Source: Phellopilus nigrolimitatus (Eukaryota; Basidiomycota; Agaricomycetes; Hymenochaetales; Hymenochaetaceae). Taken from it: a stretch of DNA of 64,000 bases. Each line of letters opens with the position of its first letter. The stretch's first letter is position 1. Below are positions 50,271-61,854 of the stretch, piece after piece. A program made the position numbers and the translations under genes. The notes beneath the pieces were generated by a model. The model had not been told where the DNA came from. It was given only the letters and a program-made list of their open reading frames with translations, and did not search any database. The stretch spans positions 1 to 64,000 of the forward strand of contig JAJOHG010000048.1 of the NCBI GenBank assembly GCA_021029095.1, read 5' to 3'.

Positions 50271-50970
50271 GTGATCGGACTGTTCGCTGCGCCGTCGCCT
50301 CATATTTATGCCTTTGGATGTTGGCAGGATAATATAGTCACGAGAACAAGAGGAAGCGTACATTTTTGCCGTCTGGCGTGCTCGTAGTGGTCGCAACTGA
50401 CGAAGGCGGACCGCCTCGGTGGAACGCGTGACTGGGAACAATATAGATCTACCGGAGCCAATCGAACGACCGGCGCTGAGCAGCCTAATGAGCGGGCCTC
50501 TATGCTGTCAATGCGACGACCCTCAACATAACTTCCTGTAACGCGACAATAGCATCCTCTAAAGGTTGTATCTGCTCTTCACATCCCAAGGCAGGATTCA
50601 ACCCATAAGGTAATTGCCATGAATAATAATATGTCGAATGAAAGGACCCTTTTATGCCAGATCCTCACCATCTTTCATTGGGTCGATGCGTCGGAAAGAA
50701 AATGCGGCAGTTTGAGTAAGATTCAAGATAAAAGTCGTGTGTTAGAGAGCAAAGTGAGCCATGACATTTGTTTTCATCACGTGGTTTCGCAACCAGCAAA
50801 CACTCGCGGGGTCATTGTAGTCTAGATGAGGCATTGTTGAGGCATATATAAAATCAGCCAACATAATGCAAAGCATTCTAATGTACAAAGGCGTGCGGAC
50901 GAAACCAATGAAGCCGTGTCTAATTGGATGCATTCAAGTAATTGGGAAATTCCTCGTCACCGTCCACAAA
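50271..50970. other. Intergenic, BNR_4 promoter and fungalysin 3' end
   Basis: No supported gene. Confidence 0.5.
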
Positions 50971-53798
50971 TCATATTGGCCATGAGATAGGCGGCTCCCC
51001 GAGTTCCTCCTCCTGGCACGAAGTAGGGATGGCGAAGCCCTGCACGTACAGGCACGGGTGATCAGTTCAATATTATGCGAAAAACAAACAATATCAACTT
51101 ACGTCCGTGCGAATTCCTCCACCCCAGGGCGTGCGGCCATCGACGCGAGCATCGTGGCCTAGACCGCGATCTCCAAACCCGAGCCAGAGATCGCAGAAGT
51201 TCTCACCGCCCGTAAGTACCTCGTCTGCTTGAATGATTGCGTCGCGAGCATCGAAGAAGGATGGCATGCACTTCTGCAACTTCATGCCGTTGAGGACAAG
51301 CCTAGAGAAAACAAAATAACACTTAGTCAGCATCCAAAACTTATTTGACGTGGAGACGTACTGGACAATGAGCGAGTTGCCGTGCTTCGGGACCAGCGGC
51401 TTCTGCTTGCCTTGCGCATCGAACTCCGCCGGACGGTAGAAGTCACCCTCGGGGATCGTGCCATCCTCAAGAGGGGGTGGCGGGAAGAGCGAGTCGGAGT
51501 AGCCATGTTTCTCGATAAGGCGCTGGGCGACGACCCAGAGAATCTCCGCCCAGACCTCTCCGATAGCGTGTACACCCCAGTAACCAGGCTTGTCGAGCGT
51601 CTTGTAAGTCGACGGGTTGATTGTATTGTTCTGAATCCGACAAATTAACATAATTTCAAGGACATGAGATGATGAGATGAGAAACATACCAAGGAGTAGA
51701 CGTAGTTACGGATACCCGTCGGGCGGTTCGCAGCCCATGCGCCCATAGCGTAGTCAGAGTAGGTGCTTGAGCTCCGGATAACGGTTGCCAAGAAGTCACC
51801 CCAGCCTTCTCCCATCCCTCCGCTCTCGCCCCAGCCGAGGCAGCCCGAGTTCGCTGGACCACCGGTAAGGCGTGTGCTCAGACCGTGGCTAAGCTCATGA
51901 ATAACGATGCCCGCCTCAAGGTCGCCGTCACGGTACGGAGTCGCAGTGTTCCAGAGGTACATGCGGCAGCGCCCATTCTGGCCGTCAGGTGGCGTCATGA
52001 AGTTCGCATTGTTGTACCCGCTGCCATCCTGTGCGTTCGTGATCACAGCGTCTCCGCCACGCCCCCCACGACCGAAGTTGTCTTGTTGGAAGTTACCGGA
52101 CTTCTCATCAAAACCGTAGCTATAGAAAGGTTAGTTTGGAAACTAAGACGAAGAAATCGGAAAACACACCGGTAGTAAAGATCATGGACCAAGTTGGTGG
52201 TGTAGAAGAGCTGTGTGACGGTGGTATTGATGTACTTCTTTGCCTCCACAAGGGAGTCAGTGCTGTTTGTCACCTGCGGGTCGTACGTGTAATTGAAGTT
52301 CAAGCTCGGCCCGGCATCCGGGCGATAGTTGTCCTCCCAGTTATTGCGGCCCTCCCAGTTCTCATGCGCAAAGGCGTTGTTCCCCCAGGTCGTGGTGTAG
52401 TTGTTGATTGAACCCTTCTTAACCGAGCGGCCCGCGCTATTGGGATCGTTCTCCGCCGGGATCGAATGCCAGCCAAGCGGACTCGCGAGCTTGTCCGCTC
52501 CCTCTTTCTCGATCGTGCGGTTCCCGCACTCTGGGTCGTTAATGCCCCATCCAAAAACGTTGTACGTCGCCGGATCCGTAGATTTCTCCTTGAGCATCTC
52601 CGGCGTCGTAGCGTGGATCCCAGTTGCGTCGGGCGAGTCCGAAGAGTCGGACGCCCAATCAACAACCGACACGAGCTTATGCGGGTAATGCGCCGTAACA
52701 GCTGCTTCATACCAGTTGTCTTGCATCTCGACTTCAAGCTAGAAATGATGGTTAATCAATTGTTTTACTAAATCAAGCACGCAACTGTACCTTCCAAACT
52801 AGTGTAAGTGCCGTCTTGTCACCGTCCGGAATTTGGACATACGCATGGTGCGCCTTAACCGGGTTGACTGTGTCGGGAACGTTGAACAGCGTTTCGACGG
52901 TGCGCGAACCACTTTCAGGGTTAAACTCAGCCTCAAATGTCGAGGTTACGCCATTAAGATAATCATCGTAGCGTTGCAAAATGTCCTCCTGAAGAACAGA
53001 GTTCGGAGTCGCAGCCATCATGAAGACAAGAGCAGCATCGCGTGCAGAGCCAAGCTCGCCCAAGGAGCGCGAACTACCGCTTTGCATATCGCGTGACATA
53101 GCCGCGTTCGTCATGGCAGCGCTGTCGCAGTTTGTCGTATACAGCTGCTGTAGGCGCTTGGAAAGAGCACTCAAACGCTGAACCCCGCCCATAGGGACCT
53201 GACCATCAGGGTACAGAGCGAAAGCGTCCTCGAGACCGGCACTATGAATGACCGCACCAAGCTCCGAGCAGTGTGCTTCCCAGGGGGTGGGGAGACCTTG
53301 CTGCACGGAGGGGCTCGAGAAGCGCTCGGGTACAGACCCACGGTAGAACTAAGGACTCATTAACAGATCGAAAGGCGGGGCCCGAAAGAAGTCACTCACT
53401 GAATCACCATACGACAATACAACACCGTCCTTGACATTCACATTGATAAGGCCATCCGCAACTTCCAAGCCATTAATAACCTGACGGAAATAAACATGCG
53501 AGACGCCCGTGTTATCGTCCGTATAGGAGTCGTCGCGTATCTCAAACGAGCTCGAATCAGTGAGCTGGCCATCATTCGAGAGTAACGATGCCACAAAAGC
53601 ACTCGCGACCATCATGGGTTCATCCTTTACAAACTCAGCGCTGAAGCTCTGCGGGAACTGGTCGGGCGACGTCTTGAACACAGCATGGGGAAGCTCTGGC
53701 CCGAACCCAAGGGTCTTGCGCATGCGAGTAACGGGTGTGTGGGCAAATACACCCGCCACGGCGAGCGCAACGAGCGATGCGCTAAGTGGGATGCGCAT
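50971..53798 (-). CDS. Fungalysin (M36 metallopeptidase), about 830 aa
   Basis: Secreted zinc protease. Seven exons: 53798-53400, 53348-52791, 52738-52170, 52119-51690, 51630-51362, 51301-51103, 51039-50971; phases agree. Residues 1-19 form a signal peptide ([15 protein letters not shown]). An FTP-type propeptide follows, with [20 protein letters not shown] and [11 protein letters not shown]. In the catalytic domain the zinc site HELSH lies at about residues 583-587 after LEAGIVI, followed by [10 protein letters not shown] and GMGEGWGDF with the third zinc ligand. WAEILW and the [19 protein letters not shown] block are typical of M36. The protein is longer than Aspergillus fungalysins, mostly through the N-terminal region, as is common in basidiomycetes. 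No lesion is seen. Confidence 0.93.
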
Positions 53799-53847
53799 GG
53801 TGGAAGGAGTGAGAGGCTAAAGACACTGGTGTTGGCTGAACCTCTCC

Positions 53848-53855
53848 TTTATATA
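53848..53855 (-). promoter_or_regulatory. TATA box of the fungalysin gene
   Basis: TATATAAAGG on the minus strand, 50 bp upstream of the start codon, implying a short leader. Confidence 0.65.
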
Positions 53856-54839
53856 GGTATGAACGGGGGTGATGGAAGGAAGGAGAGATTGCGCAGCCTC
53901 CTATCACCCGTTGCGGAGGCAAGTTAGCTCGAATCGGCAACAAATCGGCAAACATAAGCGATTCTGTTGTCATTGCTGACTAAGCAGATACCCCCAACGT
54001 CCTTGCAACGTTTTGAGGTGCTAAGTAATGTTCTTATTGAACCATGATAGAAAAAAACAATTAGGCAACTTCAAACAAAACGTTTTCGCGAATAATACTC
54101 AAAGACTGGGGACCGGTTCATCGCTAAATGTATCAGCTGCTGAGCGCTGAGCGCTGAGCGATAGTTTCTGGAGATCCGTACTACACATGCTCAACAGTAT
54201 TCAGCAGATTTTCAAGTACATGTAGTCTCAAACCCATGTAAAGGAGAACCTTGCGGACACATACAAAAAGCCTGCACAGCAGAATCAAATTGAGAGCATA
54301 GATAAATAAAACGGTACGTTGCTTCATATCGTGTTCGCGCCTTTCTTTTTGATTTTATTTCCAGAAAATACCTCATGACTTTTTCGTCGAGAGTGGTACA
54401 ATCATATCTAAAGAAATAAAGCAGCTTATGCTCATTTGGGCCGGACCAGCCGGCGGACGGCATGGGAAAGGGGTTGGAGGACGACCTAACATATCTCCAA
54501 GAAGGTAGCTTCATCGTTTCTGAGGCCGGAAACGAGAGCTAAGTTCGCATTTTGAGACAAATGGAGCTAACGACATTAGCTCTCTAAGATCTGAAGACTA
54601 AGCACAACCAAAATCAGGTTACCAATCTCAATTACGCTGGAGTAATCATAGTAAAGTTCCGTGATGAACTCAAAGGTTTGATACGGAGGAACAGAGCTGA
54701 AACGACTGTTGTTGAATTCGATTTGTCCGACATGATGTGTGTACAATATGTTATTGCATCATTAATGTTGTTGTATCTTATTGCCTTCTCCTGCCGGCCT
54801 TATTGCGCGGCAACTTCGAAGGACAATGTTGTGGTTTAC
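53856..54839. other. Intergenic, fungalysin promoter and xylanase 3' end
   Basis: No supported gene. A short GAGCGCT-repeat cluster occurs near 54135-54162. Confidence 0.5.
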
Positions 54840-56441
54840 TTAGGATGAAAGCGCATCCAGTGTGGATGCGAAGGAGGCCTTTTCGTTGTAGTCATCTATT
54901 TGAGAGAAATGATGAGCTAAAATCTAAAGTTATAAATGAACAAGCCACATACCATCAAATAGTAGGGCTGCGCCTTGCCCTATAGCAGCTTCAGCAGAGC
55001 AATTCAGAGAAATCTATAAAGAGCACTGACCGGCGAAGGTCCCAGGCACCCAAGAATAGAGATCCGTGATCCCCCAGGTTGTCTGTATTCCGATGAGAAA
55101 GACATATCTTCTGAATCAAATGTGCAAAGTCGACTCACAATACCAACGCAACGCGAGACAGCTTGACACGCGTTAATAACGAAGGCGTAATCCGTCGCCT
55201 GCTGCGTGAGGTTCGCCGCACTAGCTGGCGTGGTCATCTTACCAATGAAATTGAGTTCATGATCGGATCAGCATACAAATAGGAGGTACAACTAGCAGAT
55301 ACTCACCCGAACGTCCAGCTCCGTGATCGCAACATCCACTCCGGCGTCCGCAAAACGTTGCAGGTTCGCCTGGAGGTCTGTCGGAGCCTCACCAACGATG
55401 AAGTGGCTCTGAAAACCGACGCCATCAATGAGGTTGGACGCCTTTAACGTCTTCACGAGGGACAAAAGCGCGTTTGATTTTGTATTCTCTCCTTCTGTGC
55501 CAAAATCATTCTGAACGACGTATTATTTCGGTAGGCTCAGCATCCAAATATAAGAGGCATACGATGTACAAGAGGGCAGTGGGGTCTGCTGAGCGAGCGG
55601 TGGCGAAGGCGGTGGCGATGTAGCTGCTTCCCAGCTGCGTAAGGAACGGGCTCGAGCCCAAAGTACCGTCGTCATTAAATGCCTAAGAAGCGAAGCAAAG
55701 TCAGAATAATCGGCTAGGAAAGGATGCACAGTCATCCACCTCATTTACGACGTCCCAAGCAAAAGTCTTCCCCTTAAAATGTTGCATTACTGTGGGGCAT
55801 AATTAAAAAATCAAATTGTCTATTCCTGCCGTGCGAATTCACCTGTTGTTATGTGATTGTTCATCGCATCGAGGAGGGCATTTCCCGTGAGCGCTGGCAC
55901 CCAATCCGGGAGCTGGCTGATATTATTAAAACATTCGAGTAATTAAGAGACAAAAGACAATGATTAGTTTGCAAGAGCATATTTACCTGTGCCAGACGAG
56001 CGTGTGCCCACGCAGTTTCTGATCATTCGTCACAGCGAACGCAGCTACCTGGTCGCCCTGAGCAAATGTAAACATGCCCTGACTTGGTTCCGTCGCATCC
56101 CTATAACGAATAAGAAACATGAATATTTCTTGCAAAAAATACCAACTGGAGAAGGTACGGATACAACAAAAGCGAGACACGAAAAAAACAATGCACCACT
56201 TCATTTCGTTTTCCGGCGTCGCACCACTGAACTGTTGCGCGCCAAACGTTCTGAACTTCGTGTCGCTCGCGTTGGAGAGGTGTCCGGCGCCAAGGGCCGC
56301 GCCGAAGTAGCGCGCGCCCGCAGCCGCCTTCAGAGTCGTCGTTCCAACTTCGTGTCCGAGATCAAGAGGCGATGCCGAGACTATGGGAGCGCTGCCTACG
56401 ATGAGAGCCACATCAAGTAAGTTATGCAATTGAGAAAGCAT
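54840..56441 (-). CDS. GH10 endo-1,4-beta-xylanase, 349 aa
   Basis: Secreted hemicellulase cutting xylan backbones. Ten exons: 56441-56197, 56100-55987, 55916-55843, 55789-55740, 55682-55563, 55510-55307, 55237-55139, 55082-55031, 54988-54953, 54895-54840; phases agree. The N-terminal signal sequence ([19 protein letters not shown]) lacks a CBM1 module. Blocks: [49 protein letters not shown] with the acid/base Glu (about E161), [31 protein letters not shown] with the nucleophile (about E265), [18 protein letters not shown] and [16 protein letters not shown]. All catalytic residues are present. Same orientation as the adjacent fungalysin and BNR_4 genes. Confidence 0.94.
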
Positions 56442-56516
56442 AGTGTCAACTGATGTTCGGTAGTCCGACCGATCGCTGGCTGACGTCCATTTCATACTGG
56501 ACCCCCTGCAGGCCTC

Positions 56517-56523
56517 ATTTATA
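56517..56523 (-). promoter_or_regulatory. TATA box of the xylanase gene
   Basis: GTATAAAT on the minus strand, 76 bp upstream of the start codon. Confidence 0.55.
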
Positions 56524-57453
56524 CGCAACGTACGCAAGAAAGTTTCCCCCGAAAGCAACACGGAAATTTCTGACGAAGTCCTACTCGGGCGCTCTGTATG
56601 GCGTAGAGAGTACGGAGCTTTGGCTCGTCTCGACGTTTACACACGATCCGGGTACTTGCGTCACAGCACCGCCTACCTGCCCTGGGATCCGAGATACCTT
56701 TTCAGCAATGTTTTCTCTCTCAACTACCACCTTGTCTCCGCGCGCATGTCAGGACCAAAACAGGAAGCTCGGGAGACGCGCATGGTCAACATAACGATTA
56801 CGAATGACCTATGTGGAGGCTCTTAAGTTCATGTGATCGGTGTAAGCGGAAAGGAATGTTCAAGGGCTTACCAGCGATACCACGCGATGGCGATGATGAT
56901 AAATTGGAAGGGTTTTTTGAAGTCATGCGCTGATTTGTCGCCGTCCAAGAGCACACGGTCCTTATTTTGAGACATGGCGGGCCGTCTTGTCCCCTTGCAC
57001 CAGATTCTGCAAATTAGACGGAAATATTTTGTTCGAGACAACCCAAGGATAATCGGACTCCGAGGAAAGCAGGATCGAACACATGAACCCGACTTAGAGA
57101 GCAATATCCAGCGAAGAGAAGAGAAGCGTATACGAAGCAGAAATAGCTGAACAAGGGCTTCCAGTACCACTGCCAAATTTTAAGCTTAATGTTATCAAAA
57201 GGCACAGACGGGCTAATGATAACCGTAGCGTCAATACCCATCGCAAAATCGGGAGATCTCGCGCGCAGGCCTCCATTTAAATGGTGAGTACCGAGAAACA
57301 CAAGTAGAAGGCTGACGATGACAGAACCTTGCATTAGACGCGTTCTATAAGATGACTGGTTGTAAATGAAGGTAAAATGCCAGAGAACAGTTTCAGAGTC
57401 ATAGTAACCGTCAGCGATATCGCCAGCAGATATAACTACAGACGACCGAAAAA
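56524..57453. other. Intergenic, xylanase promoter and DAP1 3' flank
   Basis: A minus-strand frame at 57014-57604 overlaps DAP1 exons and continues beyond; it contains a hydrophobic stretch (WKPLFSYFCFVYASLLFAGY) but no known family, so I do not call it. Confidence 0.45.
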
Positions 57454-58222
57454 TCAATCTGTGCTCTCCACGAGCTCCCCACAGATTATGTACTTGTTGC
57501 TGAAATGCTCGATCCATCCTAAACAGACGAATTAACACGACATTCCGAATATCAAAGTGCATGAGCGGATGCATGAACGTAGTCATGGTTAACTCACCGT
57601 CCATGTTTCCACTAGTAGAAACAAGAGATAGAAGTCAGTCAAGCCACGGACCAGTTTGTAATGGCCTGAAAAACGACGTACATCTCAGAAGGTGTCAAGT
57701 CATCGAGCTTGTCGAGCGGCTGGTCGATTGGGGTAAGCATATCTGGTTAAGAACATCGCAAAGTGACAAGTCAGCGTTGGCTTATCGTATCCTTGTCTCT
57801 GATTTGCTCACCCAAGTCAAAGGACTGTTTCGCCATGCCGCGCGAGGCGTCTCTGCCTGCAAAATTTCCATACGGGCCATCTGTAGTTGTTACAAGTCAA
57901 CACCAGCCGTCTGCCTGTGTATTGTGGTCGACACACCTGGTCCGTAGAAACTCCTTCCCGCGGTCACATCAAACACCGTCCCCTTGATCGCCAGCAAAAT
58001 CCGCCGCCCATCCCGCCCATCGAACGGCGCGAGCGTCTTCGCGGTGTAGCGCTGGAAGAGGAGTGTCGGCGGGTGGGACGCCGGCATCCAGGAGTAGGAC
58101 TTCTTGAACTCCGAGGGCGTCTGGCTAGGCTGGGAAGTAGAAGGAAAGATGATACGCTGCACGTAGTAGACAATAGCAAGGAAGAACACTGTGTTGATAG
58201 GAGCACCGAGGTCGATGGCCAT
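57454..58222 (-). CDS. DAP1 / MAPR cytochrome b5-like heme-binding protein, 164 aa
   Basis: Membrane-anchored heme protein (yeast Dap1, animal PGRMC) that supports CYP51/Erg11 in sterol synthesis. Five exons: 58222-57937, 57880-57812, 57742-57682, 57611-57598, 57518-57454; phases agree. Residues about 8-27 form the N-terminal membrane helix (INTVFFLAIVYYVQRIIF). The cytochrome b5-like domain shows LAIKGTVFDVTAGRSFYGP, then DGPYGNFAGRDASRGMAKQS with the heme-ligating Tyr region, PIDQPLDKLDDLTPSE and WIEHFSNKYIICGELVES. The fourth exon is only 14 nt; missing it would lose the C-terminus. Confidence 0.92.
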
Positions 58223-58409
58223 GATGAACGTGGTAATGGTGGTGGTGTCGTCGACGTCGGTGTTAACGTTGATGTCGAGGCTACGTTCGCTTACTCACGT
58301 ATACGATCTACCTACCAATTGGAGCGAGTTGGCGGCGCATTTACTTGCTTGCTCTTGACCCACAACCACGACCAGTCAACGCCACCAAATATCAGACAAG
58401 ACGGCGCCG
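58223..58409. promoter_or_regulatory. Divergent promoter of DAP1 and NC2-alpha
   Basis: About 187 bp between the start codons. The plus-strand start could lie further left, which would shorten it. Confidence 0.45.
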
Positions 58410-59102
58410 ATGAAGAACAGAAACAAGCAGACGAAATTCCCCGTCGTTTGTATCTCAAAATCCTATTATTTCTTATGCCGAAGTGTTGAATTTGCTTCCG
58501 GTGCTCTAACAGGCACGGATAAAGAAGATCATGCAGAAAGACGAGGAGGTCGGCAAAGTCGCCCAGGCCACACCCGTCGTCATCTGTGAGCTCGCTCTCC
58601 TATTCTCCAAACTTTTGACTCGTGCCTTAATCTCGCATGACTCGCAGCGAAAGCACTCGAACTATTTCTGGGCATGCTCGTCGACGAAGCCGCCAATGTC
58701 ACCCTTGAACGGAACTCGAAGCGAGTAGAGGCGTATCATCTGTACGTGACACAACAAGATCGCTTCCGCTTTACGAATCCCTTCTATTATACCAGGAAAC
58801 ACGCCATCGAGCGCACAGACATGCTCGACTTCCTCAAGGAGATCGTCTCCGCCGTGCCCGACCCGTCCGCGGGCGGGACAATTGACGTCGAAGCGGGGAA
58901 GAGCGAGGCGAAGCGCAAGCGGGCGGGAGCCGCGGGCGCGCCGCGCCGGCGCCGGAGGAAAGGCGAGCAGGAGGAGCCCGCGGGCGGCGACGAGGGCGAC
59001 AGCGGGTGGATCATGGAGCGCAGCGGGGGAGGCGGCGGGACGGAAGGCGAAGACGAGGGCGAGGGCGGTGATGAGACGGACGAAAGAGGGGAATGGGATT
59101 GA
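58410..59102 (+). CDS. NC2-alpha (DRAP1/Bur6) histone-fold transcription regulator, 169 aa
   Basis: Subunit of negative cofactor 2, which binds TBP on DNA. Four exons: 58410-58445, 58513-58585, 58648-58741, 58796-59102; phases agree. The histone fold reads [61 protein letters not shown] and MLDFLKEIVSAVPD, matching DRAP1/Bur6 helix by helix. The remaining 80 residues are Gly/Glu/Arg-rich with a basic patch (RKRAGAAGAPRRRRRK) and an acidic tail. The frame is open upstream of 58410, so a few more N-terminal residues are possible. Confidence 0.88.
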
Positions 59103-59794
59103 CAGGTTGAAAGCCTTGCAGATGTTGTGCGGGATAGGTGCTCTGGTTGACGGCTGTGCGTTCCGATATTCTTATGGACGAGTGCGATTCTTGGTCATCT
59201 ACTTTTTGTGATTCTGTTTTGACATGCTGATTTGAAGCAACACGTGTAGCGATACAACTTTCTTATCTATTTAACCCTGGATACGAATGAGCCCTTTATT
59301 TTTCATAAACGCTGGTATAGCAAGCAAGAGGACGGGACGAGCGACGTGTTCTAATCATTGAACAGACATTAAGCGACGTGCTGCCGAAGAAATTTGTTGG
59401 TAAGTGTACCCCGCAGTGTGTAATTTGTAACGCATAATGCTAAGCTCCTTCTCGTTAGGAGCTGTCGCAATAACCCGAGACTCGGAAGTGCAATGGTGAA
59501 CGATATGTAAACCTAAATGATGCTCAGAAGCAGTAATTAGGAGGGCCCATATTGTTTTCCGTGTAATCCAGCTTCTTTTTCCTGCAGGAGTTCAACTGAT
59601 CCCTGCTTTTTCTTTACCCCCGAAAAGTAGGAGAAGAGGACGGCTACTTCTCCTATTGTAGTCGATACACAGACACGAACGTGTGTCAACAATCAAGCTT
59701 TGTGTAATAATCGAGATTCGGTGCGTTGCAACCGATGTTTGAAGTTGATAGGAAACTGACGAAACTCCCGAGATACTCCAATAAAAAAAGAAGA

Positions 59795-60062
59795 GTAGAA
59801 GTGGTGTGTACCAGCAATCCAACGTGAAGCACCAGCCTGCGCGCTGGCTTCCTTCTGTTCGGATTCACAGTGCTCGCCTTCGACATTTCCGCATCGCCGG
59901 TATAAAATCACGTCCTCCCGGAGGTTCCGGGGCACGCAAGCTACCCTTCTCCGAGGAAGAAAAAAAAACCACTTGACAAGTAAGCACGTGGCTCCAAAGT
60001 AGGAAGGCGATATTGTCAAGGGGTAGCAGGACGCCAAGGGCCCTCACAAAGCTACAAGTACG
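59795..60062. repeat. Dispersed repeat, copy A (about 265 bp)
   Basis: Diverged direct repeat of 62635-62880. Shared words in the same order include ACCAGCAA, GCTCGCCTTCGACA, CCGCATCGCC, GAGGT(T/C)CCGGG, ACTTGACAAGTAA / CTCGACAAGTAAACACG, GGGTAGCAG / GGTTAGCAG and AAAGCTACA(A/G)GT. There is no coding frame common to both. It could be a SINE-like or solo terminal repeat; the class is undetermined. Confidence 0.65.
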
Positions 60063-60317
60063 CTTATCTACAGGTGGGTCAGAAAAGTCTTCCCCCCCTG
60101 AAAAGGAAGGCGGTTCCCGCCTGCGTAGCAAACGATGCCGCGTCGTCGAGTTGTCACCTACCACTGCCCATGGTATGCTGCCAGCTCAACACATCCGAAA
60201 ATAATTCACGAGTATGTATTAGATGTTTCTAATATGCATCTTAAGCAAACATTATGCAGCGTAAAACACTATTTGACATTTTTCTTGTGTGAACAAGGCA
60301 GACAGGAACTGCTTTCC

Positions 60318-60348
<31 letters not shown>

Positions 60349-60349
60349 G
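60318..60349 (+). repeat. T(10)G(22) homopolymer tract
   Basis: Ten T followed by about 22 G. The exact G count is error-prone in any sequencing method. Confidence 0.9.
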
Positions 60350-60666
60350 TCGGTCCAAATAATCGGCGGTGATCGACACACCCATTGAATTTATTTATTT
60401 ATTTATGAATCGAGAAGTAACGAAGTTGTGTGCCATTGTCCCACCAAAAAGAAAAACCGTATCTACAACAATGTCAATAAAGGAGAGACGCGAAGTTCGA
60501 AGGAAAAAGAGAGGACAGCGCGATAGAAAAGAACAAAAAAAGAAATCAATCGCGCAGCCGCGAGTAAAACGGATCCTAAACTAATCGAATGAAAGGGGGA
60601 AAAAAAAGGTTCGTGTATGTCCGCGAAGAGAAACCATGAGAACGAAAAGGATATGGAGTGCGTTCA

Positions 60667-61660
60667 CTAGAGAGCAAGGTTGATGGGCGTGCACCCGATG
60701 TTGATCAACCCGTTGAAAGAGTTGTTTTGGCAGCTGAATCGACCAGTGTATTGGTCAGTGAATGTCGAACAAGAAATATGAAATAAAAGGTATGACATAC
60801 CAAACGGTCTGCGCGTTGCTATTATCACGACGAAGCGAGTTAATTAGTTCTCTGTATTCTACGAGAAAGAAAGAAAAAAAGACAAACCAAGAGCCGCCAG
60901 AGCCAAGACCGACGCCCTGCAAAGCGAGAAGAAGAAAAAAAAAACATGAGCATCATAGCAGCGGAGAAGCGAAATAAAACAACGTACAGTGATGGGTGAG
61001 CAGGTCAGTCCGACCGGCACGTTCGCGCCCTGCAAGTCGATGCCGAGGAGCGCGATGAGGTTCGAGGCACTGTCCGAGGACGCAGGCTCTACCGAGTTGC
61101 AGCACTGGACGGGGCCGGTCGAGCACGTCGTGCCAGTCGGAGCGGGGCCGCCTATCGGAGAGCAGTCAGATTTAGTGTGTAGCGCTCGTGGTTAATCGAG
61201 TAAGCCCACCGGTGGTAACAGTGACGGTGGTCGTTGTCGGGGCGCCTCCACCTGGTGTGGTAGGAACGACCGAGCCAGAGGAGGACGGGGGAGCACCGCC
61301 GCCCGGAGAGGTAGGGGAAGGGACGCCGCTTGAAGAGCTGGGCGCACCTCCACCCGGAGAGCTAGGTGGAGCTCCACCCGGGGAGCTGGGCGCGCTTCCA
61401 CCGGGGGCGGAAGAACAGGGCTCGGTGGGCTTGGGCGATGGGACGGGCGTCGGAGTGGGTGCCGGAGTGGGGGTCGGCGCCAGAGTTGGGTGCGGGTGCG
61501 GCTTGGAGGACGGCGCGGGGCGGCAGGGGCAGTCCTGGACGGGTGGCACGTCCTCGATGAGGGCGAGGATGTCGATGGCGGCGGCGCTGGCGGGGGTGGC
61601 GTGCTGGACGAGGAGCAGGGGGAGCGCGCCGGCGAGGAGGGCGAGGAGGGAGAGCTTCAT
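60667..61660 (-). CDS. Class I hydrophobin with long Pro/Ser/Thr/Gly stalk, 242 aa
   Basis: Five exons: 61660-61210, 61151-60988, 60916-60888, 60818-60801, 60733-60667; phases agree. Signal peptide about residues 1-27 (LSLLALLAGALPLLLVQHA). The next 125 residues are a repeated PTPxPTP and SPGGxPPSS stalk, probably O-glycosylated. The hydrophobin module then shows all eight cysteines: TTCSTGPVQCCNSVEPA, GLTCSPIT, C5 formed across the third intron (GGS-C-NAQTV), C6-C7 across the fourth intron (V-CC-QNNSFNG) and IGCTPINLAL. Most class I hydrophobins are 100-130 aa, so the stalk is the odd part. Intron positions around C5 match the hydrophobin at 29005-29539. Confidence 0.94.
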
Positions 61661-61699
61661 GGTTGGACTTGCGTGGGTGGGGTGGGGTGGAATAGAACA

Positions 61700-61740
61700 A
61701 AGTAAAGTAAAGTAAGGTAAGGTAAGGTGAGGTAAGGTAT
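61700..61740 (-). repeat. Pentanucleotide repeat in the hydrophobin leader/promoter
   Basis: AGTAA/GGTAA units (plus strand) in tandem, 40-80 bp upstream of the hydrophobin start codon. Confidence 0.8.
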
Positions 61741-61848
61741 GGGGCGAAAAGAGGGAAGTAGCGAGCGTGGGTGGTGCGGAAGGGCGAGCAAGGGGCACGA
61801 GGGCGGTCGTGGTTGGTAAAGAGAGCAGGGGGCGGGGGGAGGCTAGGC

Positions 61849-61854
61849 TTTATA
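61849..61854 (-). promoter_or_regulatory. TATA box of the stalked hydrophobin gene
   Basis: CTATAAAG on the minus strand, 189 bp upstream of the start codon; the pentanucleotide repeat would lie in the leader. Confidence 0.55.

Larger units (their letters stand above)
59103..60666. other. 1.5-kb intergenic stretch with a dispersed repeat and a homopolymer tract
   Basis: No supported gene. Holds the repeat at 59795-60062 and the T/G run at 60318-60349, annotated separately. Confidence 0.55.

Noticed and set aside
57014..57604. A 196-codon minus-strand frame with a hydrophobic segment
   Set aside because: It overlaps the last DAP1 exons in another frame, has no known domain and no independent splice or promoter signal.
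61188..61715. A 175-codon Gly/Pro/Glu-rich plus-strand frame
   Set aside because: It is the exact antisense of the hydrophobin stalk repeat.
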